Positions 38,382 through 48,281 are shown, counted from the first letter of the stretch. The stretch: DNA of 64,000 bases from Moraxellaceae bacterium (GCA_004173455.1 SECL01000012.1:1-64000), one strand, 5' to 3'. Numbers and translations: made by a program. The notes: generated from the sequence alone by a model not told the origin.

Positions 38382-38395
38382 ACAGAACTGTCTGT
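38382..38395. promoter_or_regulatory. Second copy of the operator-like palindrome
   Basis: ACAGAACTGTCTGT differs from the 36421-36434 site at two of 14 positions. It is also part of a second palindrome, AGACAG-AA-CTGTCT (38380-38393). It lies 232 bases past the tetR stop, in front of no recognised gene. Confidence 0.55.
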
Positions 38396-38814
38396 AGCAT
38401 GAATATCAACAAGTCGCTTTGAGATTATGGTTATATTCAAAGGTCATAGAAATGGATTTATGCGTAAAGACAGTAGATTGTCGGGATTATCTTAAGAAAT
38501 GAGCGTTTAATGCATTGATTAAAAATTCATAGCAGAATTATTTTTATACTATTGCTCAGCAATATACCATCCCTTAATGAAGATTTATTTTCCATGTTTT
38601 AATTAATGACAAAGCAGTATATTTAAAAGAGGAATTAAAATATTAATAATATATTTTGAGCGGATAAATCCCACTCAATCTCCTGATTTTTAATTTTGGG
38701 ATAAACCTACTTGGTTTTAAAAGCTATTTATCCTAATTTTATTTTTGTCGTAACAATTGGCGGAAATAATATGAAAATAAAAATATTTAAAATTCTAACA
38801 ACAATAAATTAGTT

Positions 38815-38875
38815 TATAATGGTAGTGTTATTGATAAGCGACGATATTAAATTACTCTGATATCGTCGCTTTTTT
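38815..38875 (+). ncRNA. Candidate very short RNA: TATAAT followed by a terminator
   Basis: A consensus -10 hexamer TATAAT (38815-38820) is followed 15 bases later by the terminator stem at 38836. Transcription from it would give an RNA of about 45 to 50 nucleotides consisting mainly of the terminator hairpin. No good -35 is seen, so a longer transcript started further upstream is equally possible. This is a hypothesis from signal order only. Confidence 0.25.
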
Positions 38876-38880
38876 ATTTT
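38836..38880 (+). terminator. Strong rho-independent terminator without an adjacent gene
   Basis: AAGCGACGATAT (38836-38847) pairs perfectly with ATATCGTCGCTT (38860-38871), followed by TTTT and further T-rich sequence. The T-tract is on the plus strand only, so it does not serve the minus-strand gene at 38920. The nearest plus-strand gene, tetR, ends almost 690 bases before. Confidence 0.85.
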
Positions 38881-38919
38881 TTAATTAACCCATTGATTTT
38901 AAGTTACTTTTAAAAAAAT

Positions 38920-39138
38920 TTATTGTTTAATATGTATTTTACTTACAGGTATTTGATGATCCTGAGGGATTTGACGAGTACCCCAAAAGGTGAAGACAAT
39001 AATAATAACTGCAATAACAATTGCAAAAATTCTAAAGCCCTGATTATAACCACGTTGTCGATAACCACAAAAACTGCATGTTCCATCTGTGATTGAAATT
39101 AAGCTATTGCAGTAACTGCACTTTTTACTTTTATCCAT
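38920..39138 (-). CDS. Small zinc-ribbon membrane protein (paralogue 1)
   Basis: A 72-residue protein with an N-terminal zinc ribbon, CSYC and CSFCGYRQ (residues about 6-9 and 20-23), and one membrane helix (IFAIVIAVIIIVFTFWG). After the helix is a short hydrophilic tail. ATG 39138 has GGGGAAACTA upstream; a TTG 18 bases earlier is rejected. It has the same layout as the gene at 57780-58010: two CxxC pairs, CGY/F-R/K, then GY or YGSAF into a single helix. Function unknown; the zinc ribbon would face the cytosol if the positive-inside rule holds. Confidence 0.75.
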   Translation of the reverse strand: MDKSKKCSYCNSLISITDGTCSFCGYRQRGYNQGFRIFAIVIAVIIIVFTFWGTRQIPQDHQIPVSKIHIKQ

Positions 39139-39289
39139 TAGTTTCCCCAACACCAAAATACTTGGTACTATTTTTTAGCGTTATTTTAGCTTAAAAGCAA
39201 TATATTTCAAATAGAATGACTGACGAGTTATTTCTTTCTTGAAAACAGATCATTTAAATACATCTTGGTATATTAAATAATAATCAATA

Positions 39290-39324
39290 AAAAAGCCTGA
39301 TGTTTAATGATCAGGCTTTTTTTA
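39290..39324 (-). terminator. Rho-independent terminator of tamA-tamB
   Basis: AAAGCCTGAT pairs with ATCAGGCTTT around an 8-base loop; A- and T-runs flank the stem, so the minus-strand RNA ends in U. It lies just after the tamB stop. Confidence 0.88.
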
Positions 39325-39335
39325 TTTTAAGGGAA

Positions 39336-42300
39336 TTAAAAACGCCAGTTATAAAACATGTCAACAGCGCGATCTAAGGCAGAGCTGGCTTCCACATAGA
39401 GGCGACGATTTAACTGATAACGCAAGGTTAAGCGATTGACAGGTGTAAAGACGCCAACGCCATAGCGTAAGTAGAGGTCTGGCGTGATATACCCGGTCAG
39501 ACTCACCTGCGTGTCATCGCCTACCCCTTCAGCATCTAGTGTTAGAGAGTCCAGCCCAAAAGTTCTACCAATGCGATTGGTGAAACCACGTGTTCCACCC
39601 AGCCCCATACTAATGCCAGCAGCAGCAATGGTATTGTTGACTTCGCTCTTAAACCCTGCCGTGTTATTGACAGTGGGGTTGGCAGAGCTGATTCGACCAG
39701 TAAGCAAGGCATTTAAAGCTTCCTGTTCGGACAGGCCAGCATCATTGTAAACTGCAATATTGGGATTGGTTGCCCGTCCGGTCACCCGAACGCCAATAGT
39801 ACGGTTGCTCACCGCTTTGGTGGCATCAATATCCAGTGTGGGCTGGGTAATAATGCCATTAAAGCGTGCAATCCCACGATTGAGTTGCAAGCGCTGGCCA
39901 AAGGCTTCAATGGTGACATTTTGGCGTACACCAATAGCACCAGTACCTCGCATTGCGGTATCAAGGCCACGTTGGGTTAAACTGAGCTTGCCGCCCAGAG
40001 GAATACTGGTGCCAAAGCCACGAAAATACACATCATCACCTAAGGCCAGATCAATATCCGCATAGATACCCCATGGAAGTGCAGCTTTCATAACGCGCTC
40101 ATCCACTTGGTCGGTACGCACAATCCTTACATCACCTGATTTGGCAATCACATCAGCATTATTTTCCGGCAGTGAAATCACCGCACTTGGAATATCTACA
40201 TTACCGCTCACATTGATCTGGTGTTCAGTCGGTAATATTCTGGCATCAATGGAAGGTGTTACCCGTGCCGTTAGTAACGGCGCTTGCCGGATGAGCAAAC
40301 GTTCGCCCCTTAAGCTCAGGTTGACATATGGCACTCCCTGCCAGTTGGCATCACCGGTTAGTTTGGCCAGCCCATCACCACTATAGAAGCTACCGTCCAA
40401 TGTGGCTTCAGTACCTCGAATACTCGAACTTAAATTAATGCGATTAAGGTTAATGGGCAGGTTATTCATGGCAACCTGACCATCACGCAGGCGGAATTCA
40501 CCATAAAAGTCCGGCGCAGTGAGCGGCCCGGAAACACCGCCTGCCAGTGAAGCCACGCCATTGAGCACCCGCATACCGGGGAAAAATGGCTTTAGAATAT
40601 TTACCTGAACATTTTCCAATACCAGCGCACCGTTGACAGTTTTTGGTGTTGCACTAGGATTAATGGTGGCATCAATAAAGCCTTTACCAATCCCCGGTGT
40701 TTTGGCATCAAAGCGCAATTTGATGCCGTCTGGCTGTGTGACTGCAATCAGGCTTAAGCGCTGGTAAGGCAATGTTAAGGGATCATCCTGCGGGTCTTCT
40801 GGCGCAAGACCAATTTCACCATCATCGGTATAGATTTGTGCATTTAAGGTCGGTGCATTATTACCAAGCCATGTCACTTTGGCATGACCAAACATTTTGC
40901 CATTCCATGCCACCCCTTGCGGCATAAAGGCTTGAAAGCTGCCAATATCCAGATTTTGTAGTTGAATGGCGACCAGTCCTTTGGTGCTACTGGCTTGCAG
41001 TGGCTCTGTCAGGCACAATTTACTGCCTGCACCAGCCCAGCAATGCTGATCCAGATAGACCGCACCGCCTTGAGCACGATAAATCAGCGCAGCCGGTTTG
41101 TCCTGATTCAGGGTTAATCGACGCGTTGATAATAGACCTTTTTGCACTTGTCCCAGCCAGTCATTATTGGCATTTAAGCCACCAGCCAGCTGGACGCTAA
41201 AGCGTGTGGCGGGGTTAACGCCATTACCACTCAGCTGCAATACATGCGCAGCTTTGGTGCCGACCAGCAAAATGCGCCCTTGCTTTAAGGTCTGGGCACC
41301 GCGCTTGAGGTTTTGGATATCCAGTTGCAGCTGTCCCGGCTGACGACCCAATTGTGGAATACGGCCAATTAGACTGGCCTGCTGAATAGTGATCTGGTTT
41401 TTAAAGGAGAAACGGTCTACTTTTAGATTAACCAATGCATCAGGTTGACGTTCATCGCCAGTGAGGGTAATCCGACCAACAATCCGGCCAGTAATCCCAG
41501 AATAAAGCTGATTGAGTGCGGGGGCATTGACATCCACGGCCAGACGGTTGGAATTGCCATTGGCAAATATCTGGTTGCCCGCAAAGGACAGGATCAGGTT
41601 TTGCGCTTCAAAGCGACTGGGTAGCAGGCCATTTTTCTGATCAGAATTAAGACTAACAAACAATGAACCACGTCCAATCACCGGCTGGTTTTTAATGACA
41701 CCATCCAGATTTAGGTTGGTGAGCTGGATATCCTTACGATTGGCCTGCCAGTGTCCTGTCGTATTGAAGTTACCACTCACCCAGCCTGCATAATCACTGG
41801 CAAAAAAGCCCGGATTAAAACGGTCAACGGCACCCTGTAACCGCCACGCTGGACCTTGTGACAAATCCAATTGCCCTGTCAGATTGATTTTGCCAGCAGC
41901 ACCGTCATGACGAAATTCATCAATATTAATCAGCTTGGGCGTGCCGGATACTTTCACAATCAGGTCACCATTAGGTACATCAGGTGTTTTTAAGTCGCCA
42001 TTAAACTGCACCGCAAAACTTTTAAGACCACTTTGTTTTGGCATTTTTTTCTGTTGGTCAGTGTCATACATGACCAATGCCGCAGTAGCATCGCCCGTTA
42101 GCTCAACGGTACGTCCTGCCTGTCCGCCAGATGCTGGAATATAACCGGATAATTGGGTATTTTTAAGCGTGATCACTTGGCGATTGTTGCTGCCATGACC
42201 GCTGGCATTAATGGTGCCATTTAATCGCTTAAAAGGAACAGCAGCGACGAGCTGACTGGGATCAAAGTTCTGGGTGGTGGCTTTTGCCTGCCATTGTAGT

Positions 42301-43991
42301 CCTTGCTTGCCCTGTGGCAATTTGACATTGGCATTGCCTTGCAGGCTACCCGCAGCACCTTGGTATCTGATATCTGGAATATCCAGTAGGTTATTTTTTT
42401 TGTTAATCAGCGCATGATACTGGCCAGCAGGCAATAGGCCTTCTTTGCTTTCTCCCACACTCACATTAACATTCGCATTCAGGCGATTTTGCGGCAGGTT
42501 TAGCACAGCGCGGCCAGTAGGGCTATTCAAATAGCCGACCGTTGCCATTTTACGGTTGATATTTTGCCAGCGCGCATCAATCCACAGCGGTTCAGCACTA
42601 TTGCCTAGCGAGCCTTCACGTGCAATCCCTGCCAGCCATGTTTCACCGCTGTTCAGTCTTACGGCAGCATATAAATGCGCAATCTCCGATAGCTCACCGG
42701 CAGAATATAGCTTGCCATTAATGACAGGAGGCAAATAACCTCGAATGGCTTCAGGTACGGTCGCATCCTGTGAATTTAAGCCATTGGCACGGCCGGTAAT
42801 ATTCCAATGCACCTGATTTTGCCAGCTCACTGTACCTTGGGTTTGTAAGGTGCCATCCATAAGGCGGCCGTTAAGCGCGCGAATGTCCAGACTTTTAAAA
42901 TTGGTTGCCAGCTGCGCCTGATAATCACCAGCCGGAATGGATTTTCCAGATAAATCCGTTTGTAGGTCTGCACTTAGACCAGCCGTTGTTCCTTTGATAA
43001 TTGCGCCACCAGATTTTGAAAATAACGCCTGTGCTGGTGCAAGTGGCCATTTAAAATTGCGCCAGTCCAATTGCCCGTTATAAGGCACGTTCTTACGCAC
43101 CGGATGTAGCAAAATTCGGCCTTTCATAAAGCCCGGTTTATTGGTAGGGATGGCCACACCCACACGCAGCGTGTCAACATCGCCACGGCCAGCAATAAAC
43201 ATGCGTTGCACGTTCAGGTTTTTTAGCGCAGGGATAATCAGCTGCCCATCGACATGCAATGGATATTTATCATGAAATTCGATTTTGCCAGTAATTTGCT
43301 GAGCCATCAGATACGGCAGCTTAATACTGGAGTTGGTCATTTCCAGCTTGGTTCCTGACCAGACTGCATCATGCAAGACCACATCGTCAAAACGGAAGTT
43401 ACTGGTTGGCGTGCTTTGTATGGACAAGCCATGCACAAAACCTTGATCAAAGCGCAAGGTCACAGGTAATTTAAGTTGCTTAAAGTCAAATGGCTTATCA
43501 GAAGGTGGGGTTTTTTTAATAATTTTTAGTTCATCAATGGATGCATAGCGAAAATGCAGCTCACGGCTGATGAGCGCGCGCCAGCCAATTTTTACAATGG
43601 CTTGTTCTGCCAGTATGTCCACTGATTTGGTGGTCACCTTCACATTGGTCAGGATGACGCCCTTTTGCAGATTACCACTTTTAAAGGTATAGGTGACTAG
43701 TGATTGCCGACTGGTGAGCAGCGCCAGTAACTTTTTACTGCCTTCTTCAGTGCTGGTCATATAGGCCACGATGGCAACCAGTCCCAGCAGAGCAGCAACA
43801 ATAATCAGTAAAATCAACCTAAAACGGCGATGCTTTTTGGGCAGCTTTTGTGGTGATTGACTTTGTGGTGGTTGATCGGGTGACTGGTGCGGCGGCTGAC
43901 CATCAGCATTATTTTGCCCAGAATCTTGCAGTGCAGAATGATCCCCTGCTACAGCAGGAGTTTTATCATCATCAACAGGTTTGTTACTCAT
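39336..43991 (-). CDS. tamB: Translocation and assembly module subunit TamB (AsmA-like)
   Basis: TamB spans the periplasm from an inner-membrane anchor to TamA in the outer membrane; the family is implicated in autotransporter assembly and in phospholipid transport. The 1551-residue protein has a proline/glutamine-rich cytosolic N-tail, one membrane helix (LILLIIVAALLGLVAIVAYM, about residues 58-77), a very long stretch of beta-rich repeats forming the lipid groove, and the C-terminal DUF490 domain ending MFYNWRF, with the typical aromatic C-terminus. It starts 18 bases after tamA. Length exceeds E. coli TamB (1259), a frequent difference in this lineage. Confidence 0.95.
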   Translation of the reverse strand: MSNKPVDDDKTPAVAGDHSALQDSGQNNADGQPPHQSPDQPPQSQSPQKLPKKHRRFRLILLIIVAALLGLVAIVAYMTSTEEGSKKLLALLTSRQSLVTYTFKSGNLQKGVILTNVKVTTKSVDILAEQAIVKIGWRALISRELHFRYASIDELKIIKKTPPSDKPFDFKQLKLPVTLRFDQGFVHGLSIQSTPTSNFRFDDVVLHDAVWSGTKLEMTNSSIKLPYLMAQQITGKIEFHDKYPLHVDGQLIIPALKNLNVQRMFIAGRGDVDTLRVGVAIPTNKPGFMKGRILLHPVRKNVPYNGQLDWRNFKWPLAPAQALFSKSGGAIIKGTTAGLSADLQTDLSGKSIPAGDYQAQLATNFKSLDIRALNGRLMDGTLQTQGTVSWQNQVHWNITGRANGLNSQDATVPEAIRGYLPPVINGKLYSAGELSEIAHLYAAVRLNSGETWLAGIAREGSLGNSAEPLWIDARWQNINRKMATVGYLNSPTGRAVLNLPQNRLNANVNVSVGESKEGLLPAGQYHALINKKNNLLDIPDIRYQGAAGSLQGNANVKLPQGKQGLQWQAKATTQNFDPSQLVAAVPFKRLNGTINASGHGSNNRQVITLKNTQLSGYIPASGGQAGRTVELTGDATAALVMYDTDQQKKMPKQSGLKSFAVQFNGDLKTPDVPNGDLIVKVSGTPKLINIDEFRHDGAAGKINLTGQLDLSQGPAWRLQGAVDRFNPGFFASDYAGWVSGNFNTTGHWQANRKDIQLTNLNLDGVIKNQPVIGRGSLFVSLNSDQKNGLLPSRFEAQNLILSFAGNQIFANGNSNRLAVDVNAPALNQLYSGITGRIVGRITLTGDERQPDALVNLKVDRFSFKNQITIQQASLIGRIPQLGRQPGQLQLDIQNLKRGAQTLKQGRILLVGTKAAHVLQLSGNGVNPATRFSVQLAGGLNANNDWLGQVQKGLLSTRRLTLNQDKPAALIYRAQGGAVYLDQHCWAGAGSKLCLTEPLQASSTKGLVAIQLQNLDIGSFQAFMPQGVAWNGKMFGHAKVTWLGNNAPTLNAQIYTDDGEIGLAPEDPQDDPLTLPYQRLSLIAVTQPDGIKLRFDAKTPGIGKGFIDATINPSATPKTVNGALVLENVQVNILKPFFPGMRVLNGVASLAGGVSGPLTAPDFYGEFRLRDGQVAMNNLPINLNRINLSSSIRGTEATLDGSFYSGDGLAKLTGDANWQGVPYVNLSLRGERLLIRQAPLLTARVTPSIDARILPTEHQINVSGNVDIPSAVISLPENNADVIAKSGDVRIVRTDQVDERVMKAALPWGIYADIDLALGDDVYFRGFGTSIPLGGKLSLTQRGLDTAMRGTGAIGVRQNVTIEAFGQRLQLNRGIARFNGIITQPTLDIDATKAVSNRTIGVRVTGRATNPNIAVYNDAGLSEQEALNALLTGRISSANPTVNNTAGFKSEVNNTIAAAGISMGLGGTRGFTNRIGRTFGLDSLTLDAEGVGDDTQVSLTGYITPDLYLRYGVGVFTPVNRLTLRYQLNRRLYVEASSALDRAVDMFYNWRF

Positions 43992-44009
43992 TCGTTTAAA
44001 ATTCCAAGC

Positions 44010-46751
44010 TTACAACTGTGGGCCAATAAAGAAATGCAGACGAATGGGAATATTCTTTTCAGACACTCCTGCACCCACATCTACCCGAATAGGCCCTACT
44101 GGTGAAGACCAGCGCACCCCGATTCCCGCACCCACTTTGACAGGGTCATTAAAGTTTTTATCAAACGCATTCCCAGCATCAACAAATACTGCACCGCGCC
44201 ATTTTGGAATAAACTGGTAATTATATTCCAGTGAACCCACGGCAAGATTTTGGCCTCCAATCAGATAACCATTTTTCTCTGTCGACAAACTCTTGTAATC
44301 ATAGCCGCGAATGCTCTGATCACCGCCTGCAAAGAAACGCAGGTTGTAGGGCACATCTTCAAAATTCTGCGTGATAATCGTTGACGCATCAACACGACCC
44401 ACAAACTGGTGATCATCATTGTTGCCAAAAGAATAAATAAAGTGCCAGCCACCACGTAATATGGCCATATCAGTATCGGTGAGTAAGCTGCTGCTGCCCA
44501 CTTCGAGCTGATAAAACTGACGTAATGCGCGGGTTGGGTCTAAGCGGCCGACGGTGTAGGTTTTACTCAAGCCATAACCAAACAGCAAGGCTTCCTGCTC
44601 AAACCGCGAACTTTGCAAATTAAATGGTGGCGGTAATTCGGCCTGATTGATGTTGTTATTGTTGCGCTCAAGCTGATCCATGCGATAACGTGCCGAAATC
44701 GTATGCTGCCACTCGCCCTGCTTGGGTTTGATTGCACGTTCAACGCCGATGGTTGCGGTGTTGATCACTAGCCCGAGATCACGTCCGGCATCCTTACGCT
44801 CTTCCTTTTCATAACCACCAAAAATACTTAAGGTATCTTCCAGTGGATGCTTGTACGGCAAGTTATAGCGTACATCAAGCGCTTGACGGATTTTAGACAA
44901 CTCAAGGTTGGATTCAACATTATGACCGCGTGAGTTAATTAAGGCTTTGCGATATTGGCTTCTTAAGCGAAATTCGGTATCTGTACCATAACCCACCCCA
45001 ACCTCGGCACTGTTGGGCTTGTCGGCATTGACAGTCACCACAACAGGAATAATTTTGGTTTCCCTGATTTCATTTTGTGCCTGCTTGCGGGCTTGTTCTT
45101 TTTGCTCTGCTTCAGAGAGTTTTTGCTGTGCCTCTACACTACGTTCAAGCGGCGTGTCACCTTCAGCCACACCAGCAAATTGCGATTCATCCACAGTAGG
45201 TGCATTGGTGGCTTCTGGTGAGTTTTGCGCATCTTCACTTTCATTATTAATGGCCAGTGCCTGACGCTGCATGGTGGTGAGTTGGTTGACATCGGCATCG
45301 GCTGGCAATTCTACCGGTTTTATAATTGGGTCTGGTGTGATGACATCAACCTGAACAGTATTAAAATAACGGGTATCAGACAGGTTACGGGACAAGGCAT
45401 TGACTTTCCACGAGCCGTAGTCATCATTTTCATCAAAAGGCACCAATTGCCGCAGTATATCGTCATCCAGTGGAATCGGCTCATCCGGGTTGGCATTTTT
45501 AAACTCAACGGCGCCCAGTTTGTAACGCACGCCGCTGTCATAATCCAGATTAATGTCAGCTTTATTTTCCGGCAGGGTGACTTTGACATCATGCATTACC
45601 CAGAAGCCATCAAAATAACCTTTTTCAGTGCCGGCAGTAGAAATCCGCGTCTTGGTTTTTTCATACAACTCATCATTCATCTGATCGCCGACTTGCAGGT
45701 CAGGCTTTTCCTTGATTTCCTGAAAAGTCCGATCATCCGTGGCCTCGCCCTCAAGGCGGATATCCTGACTTTGCACAATCACTGGTTCATTAGGAGTAAC
45801 GAGTACCCTAACGGTGTCTGAATCAACCTGTTCAAACCGAAATTCAGCCTGATAATATCCTACAGCTTCCGAGGCTTCACGCGCCATGCTGCGCAATTGT
45901 GGTAACGATGCCCTAAAATCACTAAAAGCCTCAACGGTGTACTGTTGTAAGCGGGCTTCAATATTATTTTCCAGAATCTTGGGCGCACCCTCTACCCGCA
46001 CACTGATGGTTGGCAGTGCATCTGCCAGCTCGCCTTTGGGTGGCCAGAACCGATACCAGACGCGTTTAAAAATATTTGGTTTTTTTTGCTCACGTGCTTC
46101 TTTTTCGCCTTTGTCAGGATTTTCCAAAGCATCCGCGTTTTCAGTAATGACCTGATCAGGTTTTTTACCCTGTGTTAAATCGGCGTTATCCGCAGAAATC
46201 TGGGTGGCTTCGCGGGCTTGTTCCAGCTCAGATTCAGCACTGGCCATTTCATTGATGGGATCAACATCCTGAACAGGCGGCGCAGGCGTATCATCGCCAC
46301 CCAGACCACTATTAATACTCGATACAATGAGTTCATTATTGGTGCTTTGAATCACATCCGCAGCAACATTGGCATTGGTAGTAGGCGCTGTGACCCGACT
46401 AGCATCATTGGCAGCTGCTTGCTTGGCCTGTTGGGCTTCCTGCATCAGACCTGTAATATCCACCGGCGCCAGCGTCACGTTGTCGCTAAGTGGCTGGTCA
46501 TCAGATGGCTGGTCATTAGGCAACTGGTTATTATTGCCCGCCAATGGGCTTGTCATAGCAGGCAGCGTATCCACCCCAAGAGTAGCAGGCACTGTCTCAG
46601 CACCAGCCCATACTGATGATCCCAGCAATACCATGCCTGCACTTACTTGCCAGCAAGTGCGACTTGCATTTGGCCTGTATCCTGTCGAATAAAATGCCAG
46701 ACGCAGGGCTTTGACTAACGTCTTTAATTGGGTATTGGGGGATTGACGCAT
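44010..46751 (-). CDS. tamA: Outer membrane assembly factor TamA with acidic inserts
   Basis: TamA is an Omp85-family barrel that works with TamB. From ATG 46751 the product is 913 residues; ATG 46766 adds five and has no ribosome binding site. The signal peptide (SAGMVLLGSSVWAGA) is followed by an unusual low-complexity region of about 170 residues rich in Asp, Gln and Ala, then three POTRA domains (ISVRVEGAPKILENN onward) and the 16-stranded barrel with GGDQSIRGYDY (the lid-lock motif) and a final GPQL. A second acidic Glu/Gln/Ala insert of about 90 residues sits between the third POTRA domain and the barrel. E. coli TamA has 577 residues, so the inserts account for the excess. Confidence 0.94.
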   Translation of the reverse strand: MRQSPNTQLKTLVKALRLAFYSTGYRPNASRTCWQVSAGMVLLGSSVWAGAETVPATLGVDTLPAMTSPLAGNNNQLPNDQPSDDQPLSDNVTLAPVDITGLMQEAQQAKQAAANDASRVTAPTTNANVAADVIQSTNNELIVSSINSGLGGDDTPAPPVQDVDPINEMASAESELEQAREATQISADNADLTQGKKPDQVITENADALENPDKGEKEAREQKKPNIFKRVWYRFWPPKGELADALPTISVRVEGAPKILENNIEARLQQYTVEAFSDFRASLPQLRSMAREASEAVGYYQAEFRFEQVDSDTVRVLVTPNEPVIVQSQDIRLEGEATDDRTFQEIKEKPDLQVGDQMNDELYEKTKTRISTAGTEKGYFDGFWVMHDVKVTLPENKADINLDYDSGVRYKLGAVEFKNANPDEPIPLDDDILRQLVPFDENDDYGSWKVNALSRNLSDTRYFNTVQVDVITPDPIIKPVELPADADVNQLTTMQRQALAINNESEDAQNSPEATNAPTVDESQFAGVAEGDTPLERSVEAQQKLSEAEQKEQARKQAQNEIRETKIIPVVVTVNADKPNSAEVGVGYGTDTEFRLRSQYRKALINSRGHNVESNLELSKIRQALDVRYNLPYKHPLEDTLSIFGGYEKEERKDAGRDLGLVINTATIGVERAIKPKQGEWQHTISARYRMDQLERNNNNINQAELPPPFNLQSSRFEQEALLFGYGLSKTYTVGRLDPTRALRQFYQLEVGSSSLLTDTDMAILRGGWHFIYSFGNNDDHQFVGRVDASTIITQNFEDVPYNLRFFAGGDQSIRGYDYKSLSTEKNGYLIGGQNLAVGSLEYNYQFIPKWRGAVFVDAGNAFDKNFNDPVKVGAGIGVRWSSPVGPIRVDVGAGVSEKNIPIRLHFFIGPQL

Positions 46752-46941
46752 GCCACTCTCAAACATAAAAAAAATGGTTTAGTTACAAATTAATAGCTTC
46801 AATAATAAACAGACACAAACCAACTTGCCACTCATCCAGCTTAAAGATATGTTGTGAACATGCAAACTCAACAGTAGCATTTTAAGTCACATCAATGATG
46901 AATAGCACTGAAACAATAATCACTGGAGAATAATCCATTTT

Positions 46942-48267
46942 ATGGCCAGTCAATTTGGGTTAATGAATACCCGTCGCTTCCTGCCAATGTTTTTGACCCA
47001 GTTTTTTGGGGCGCTAAATGATAATGTATTTAAACAAAGCCTGCTGCTGGTTTTTACCTACCAGATCGTGAGCAGTAGCATTATCCACGTCAGTACCCTG
47101 AACAATCTGGCGGCTCTTTTATTTATACTACCTTACTTTTTGTTTTCGGCCACCGCAGGCCAACTGGCAGACCGTTTTGAAAAGGCCAGATTAACCCGCT
47201 GGCTCAAGCTCGCTGAAATCATCATTATGCTGCTGGCCACTGTCGGCTTCTTAACCCATCAGTTATGGTTGCTTATGCTGGCGCTGTTTTTGATGGGAAC
47301 GCACTCTACGTTTTTTGGCCCGATCAAATACGCGATCTTGCCACAGATTTTAAAGCCCAATGAACTCATGAGCGGTAATGCGCTGTTTCAGACAGGAACC
47401 TCACTGGCGATTTTGCTGGGTATGATTATTGGTGGCGTGGTGATGGCCAACGCCAATGGCAACCTGATTTGGGTGAGCCTAACGGTACTGGCGATTGCCG
47501 TGGCAGGTTTTATTTCTGCACGCTTTATTCTAGCGCAGCCGCTCAATGCCCCAGACCTCAAGGTGAACTGGAACTTTCTGGCTACTAGTGTTGAAACCCT
47601 TAAATATAGCTGGCATGTGCCACCGGTGTTTTATGCCATTATTGGTATTTCGTGGTTTTGGTTCTACGGAGCCACTTACCTCACCCAGATTCCACAATTG
47701 ACCCAGCAGAACCTGCATGGCGGTGAAACGGTGGTGTCATTATTGCTTACACTGTTTTCCATTGGGGTAGGTATTGGTTCGCTATTATGCAGGCGGCTGT
47801 CCGGTGCCAATGTGAGCTTAAAGCTGGTGCCTATTGGTGCTGCTGGACTTACGCTATTTGCGGCTGATCTGTTTTTTGCTTTAGGTGGGCTGCCTGTGGT
47901 TAAGGGTGAACTGCTGGGAATTGCCTCACTGTTTTCGGCATTTCCCTATTGGCGCATTATGTTTGATATTGTAATGCTGGGCTTAAGTGGCGGTTTTTAT
48001 ATTGTGCCTTTATACGCCTATATGCAGGAGCAATCACCTGAAACCCATCGCGCCCGCATTATTGCAGCCAATAATATTTTAAATGCGCTGTTTATGGTGG
48101 TTTCAGCGGTGATTTCTATTGTGGTTCTTAGCCTGCTGCATTTGTCGCTGGGAGTGCTGTTTTTGTTTACGGCCTTATTAAATGCACTGGTGTGTTATTT
48201 TGTTTTAAATAAATTACGCCGATTGCCCAATGCGTCAAGTGGCTCTACCATAAACCCGTCCACCTAA
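46942..48267 (+). CDS. LplT-like MFS transporter (lysophospholipid flippase type)
   Basis: The 441-residue inner-membrane protein has 12 helices. Its N-terminus, FLPMFLTQFFGALNDNVFKQ, is the LplT hallmark (NDN in helix 1); the motif-A loop ATAGQLADRFEKARLTRW and FFGPIKYAILPQIL also match. LplT flips lysophospholipids into the cytoplasmic leaflet for re-acylation by Aas; in many bacteria the acyltransferase is fused or adjacent, but here neither is found and coq7 follows 14 bases downstream. Proximity to tamA-tamB, another lipid-envelope system, may be chance. Confidence 0.87.
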   Translation: MASQFGLMNTRRFLPMFLTQFFGALNDNVFKQSLLLVFTYQIVSSSIIHVSTLNNLAALLFILPYFLFSATAGQLADRFEKARLTRWLKLAEIIIMLLATVGFLTHQLWLLMLALFLMGTHSTFFGPIKYAILPQILKPNELMSGNALFQTGTSLAILLGMIIGGVVMANANGNLIWVSLTVLAIAVAGFISARFILAQPLNAPDLKVNWNFLATSVETLKYSWHVPPVFYAIIGISWFWFYGATYLTQIPQLTQQNLHGGETVVSLLLTLFSIGVGIGSLLCRRLSGANVSLKLVPIGAAGLTLFAADLFFALGGLPVVKGELLGIASLFSAFPYWRIMFDIVMLGLSGGFYIVPLYAYMQEQSPETHRARIIAANNILNALFMVVSAVISIVVLSLLHLSLGVLFLFTALLNALVCYFVLNKLRRLPNASSGSTINPST

Positions 48268-48281
48268 AGAAGAGAAAGCTC

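Larger units (their letters stand above)
38151..38919. other. 769-bp AT-rich gene-poor region
   Basis: No protein gene is supported. The longest start-to-stop frame I checked on the plus strand with any initiation context is 22 codons at 38427-38495. The stretch contains the second operator-like palindrome (38382-38395), a TATAAT hexamer (38815-38820) and a strong plus-strand terminator (38836-38875). The presence of regulatory signals without a gene suggests either a small RNA or the remains of a lost gene. Confidence 0.6.

Noticed and set aside
38427-38495. A 22-codon frame after the second palindrome as a peptide gene
   Set aside because: Ribosome binding site is weak (GAG) and there is no supporting homology; kept only as an option within the small RNA finding.
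45225-45821. A 198-codon plus-strand open frame inside tamA
   Set aside because: It is antisense to the POTRA region of tamA, has no ribosome binding site and its product is compositionally odd; tamA has clear homology.
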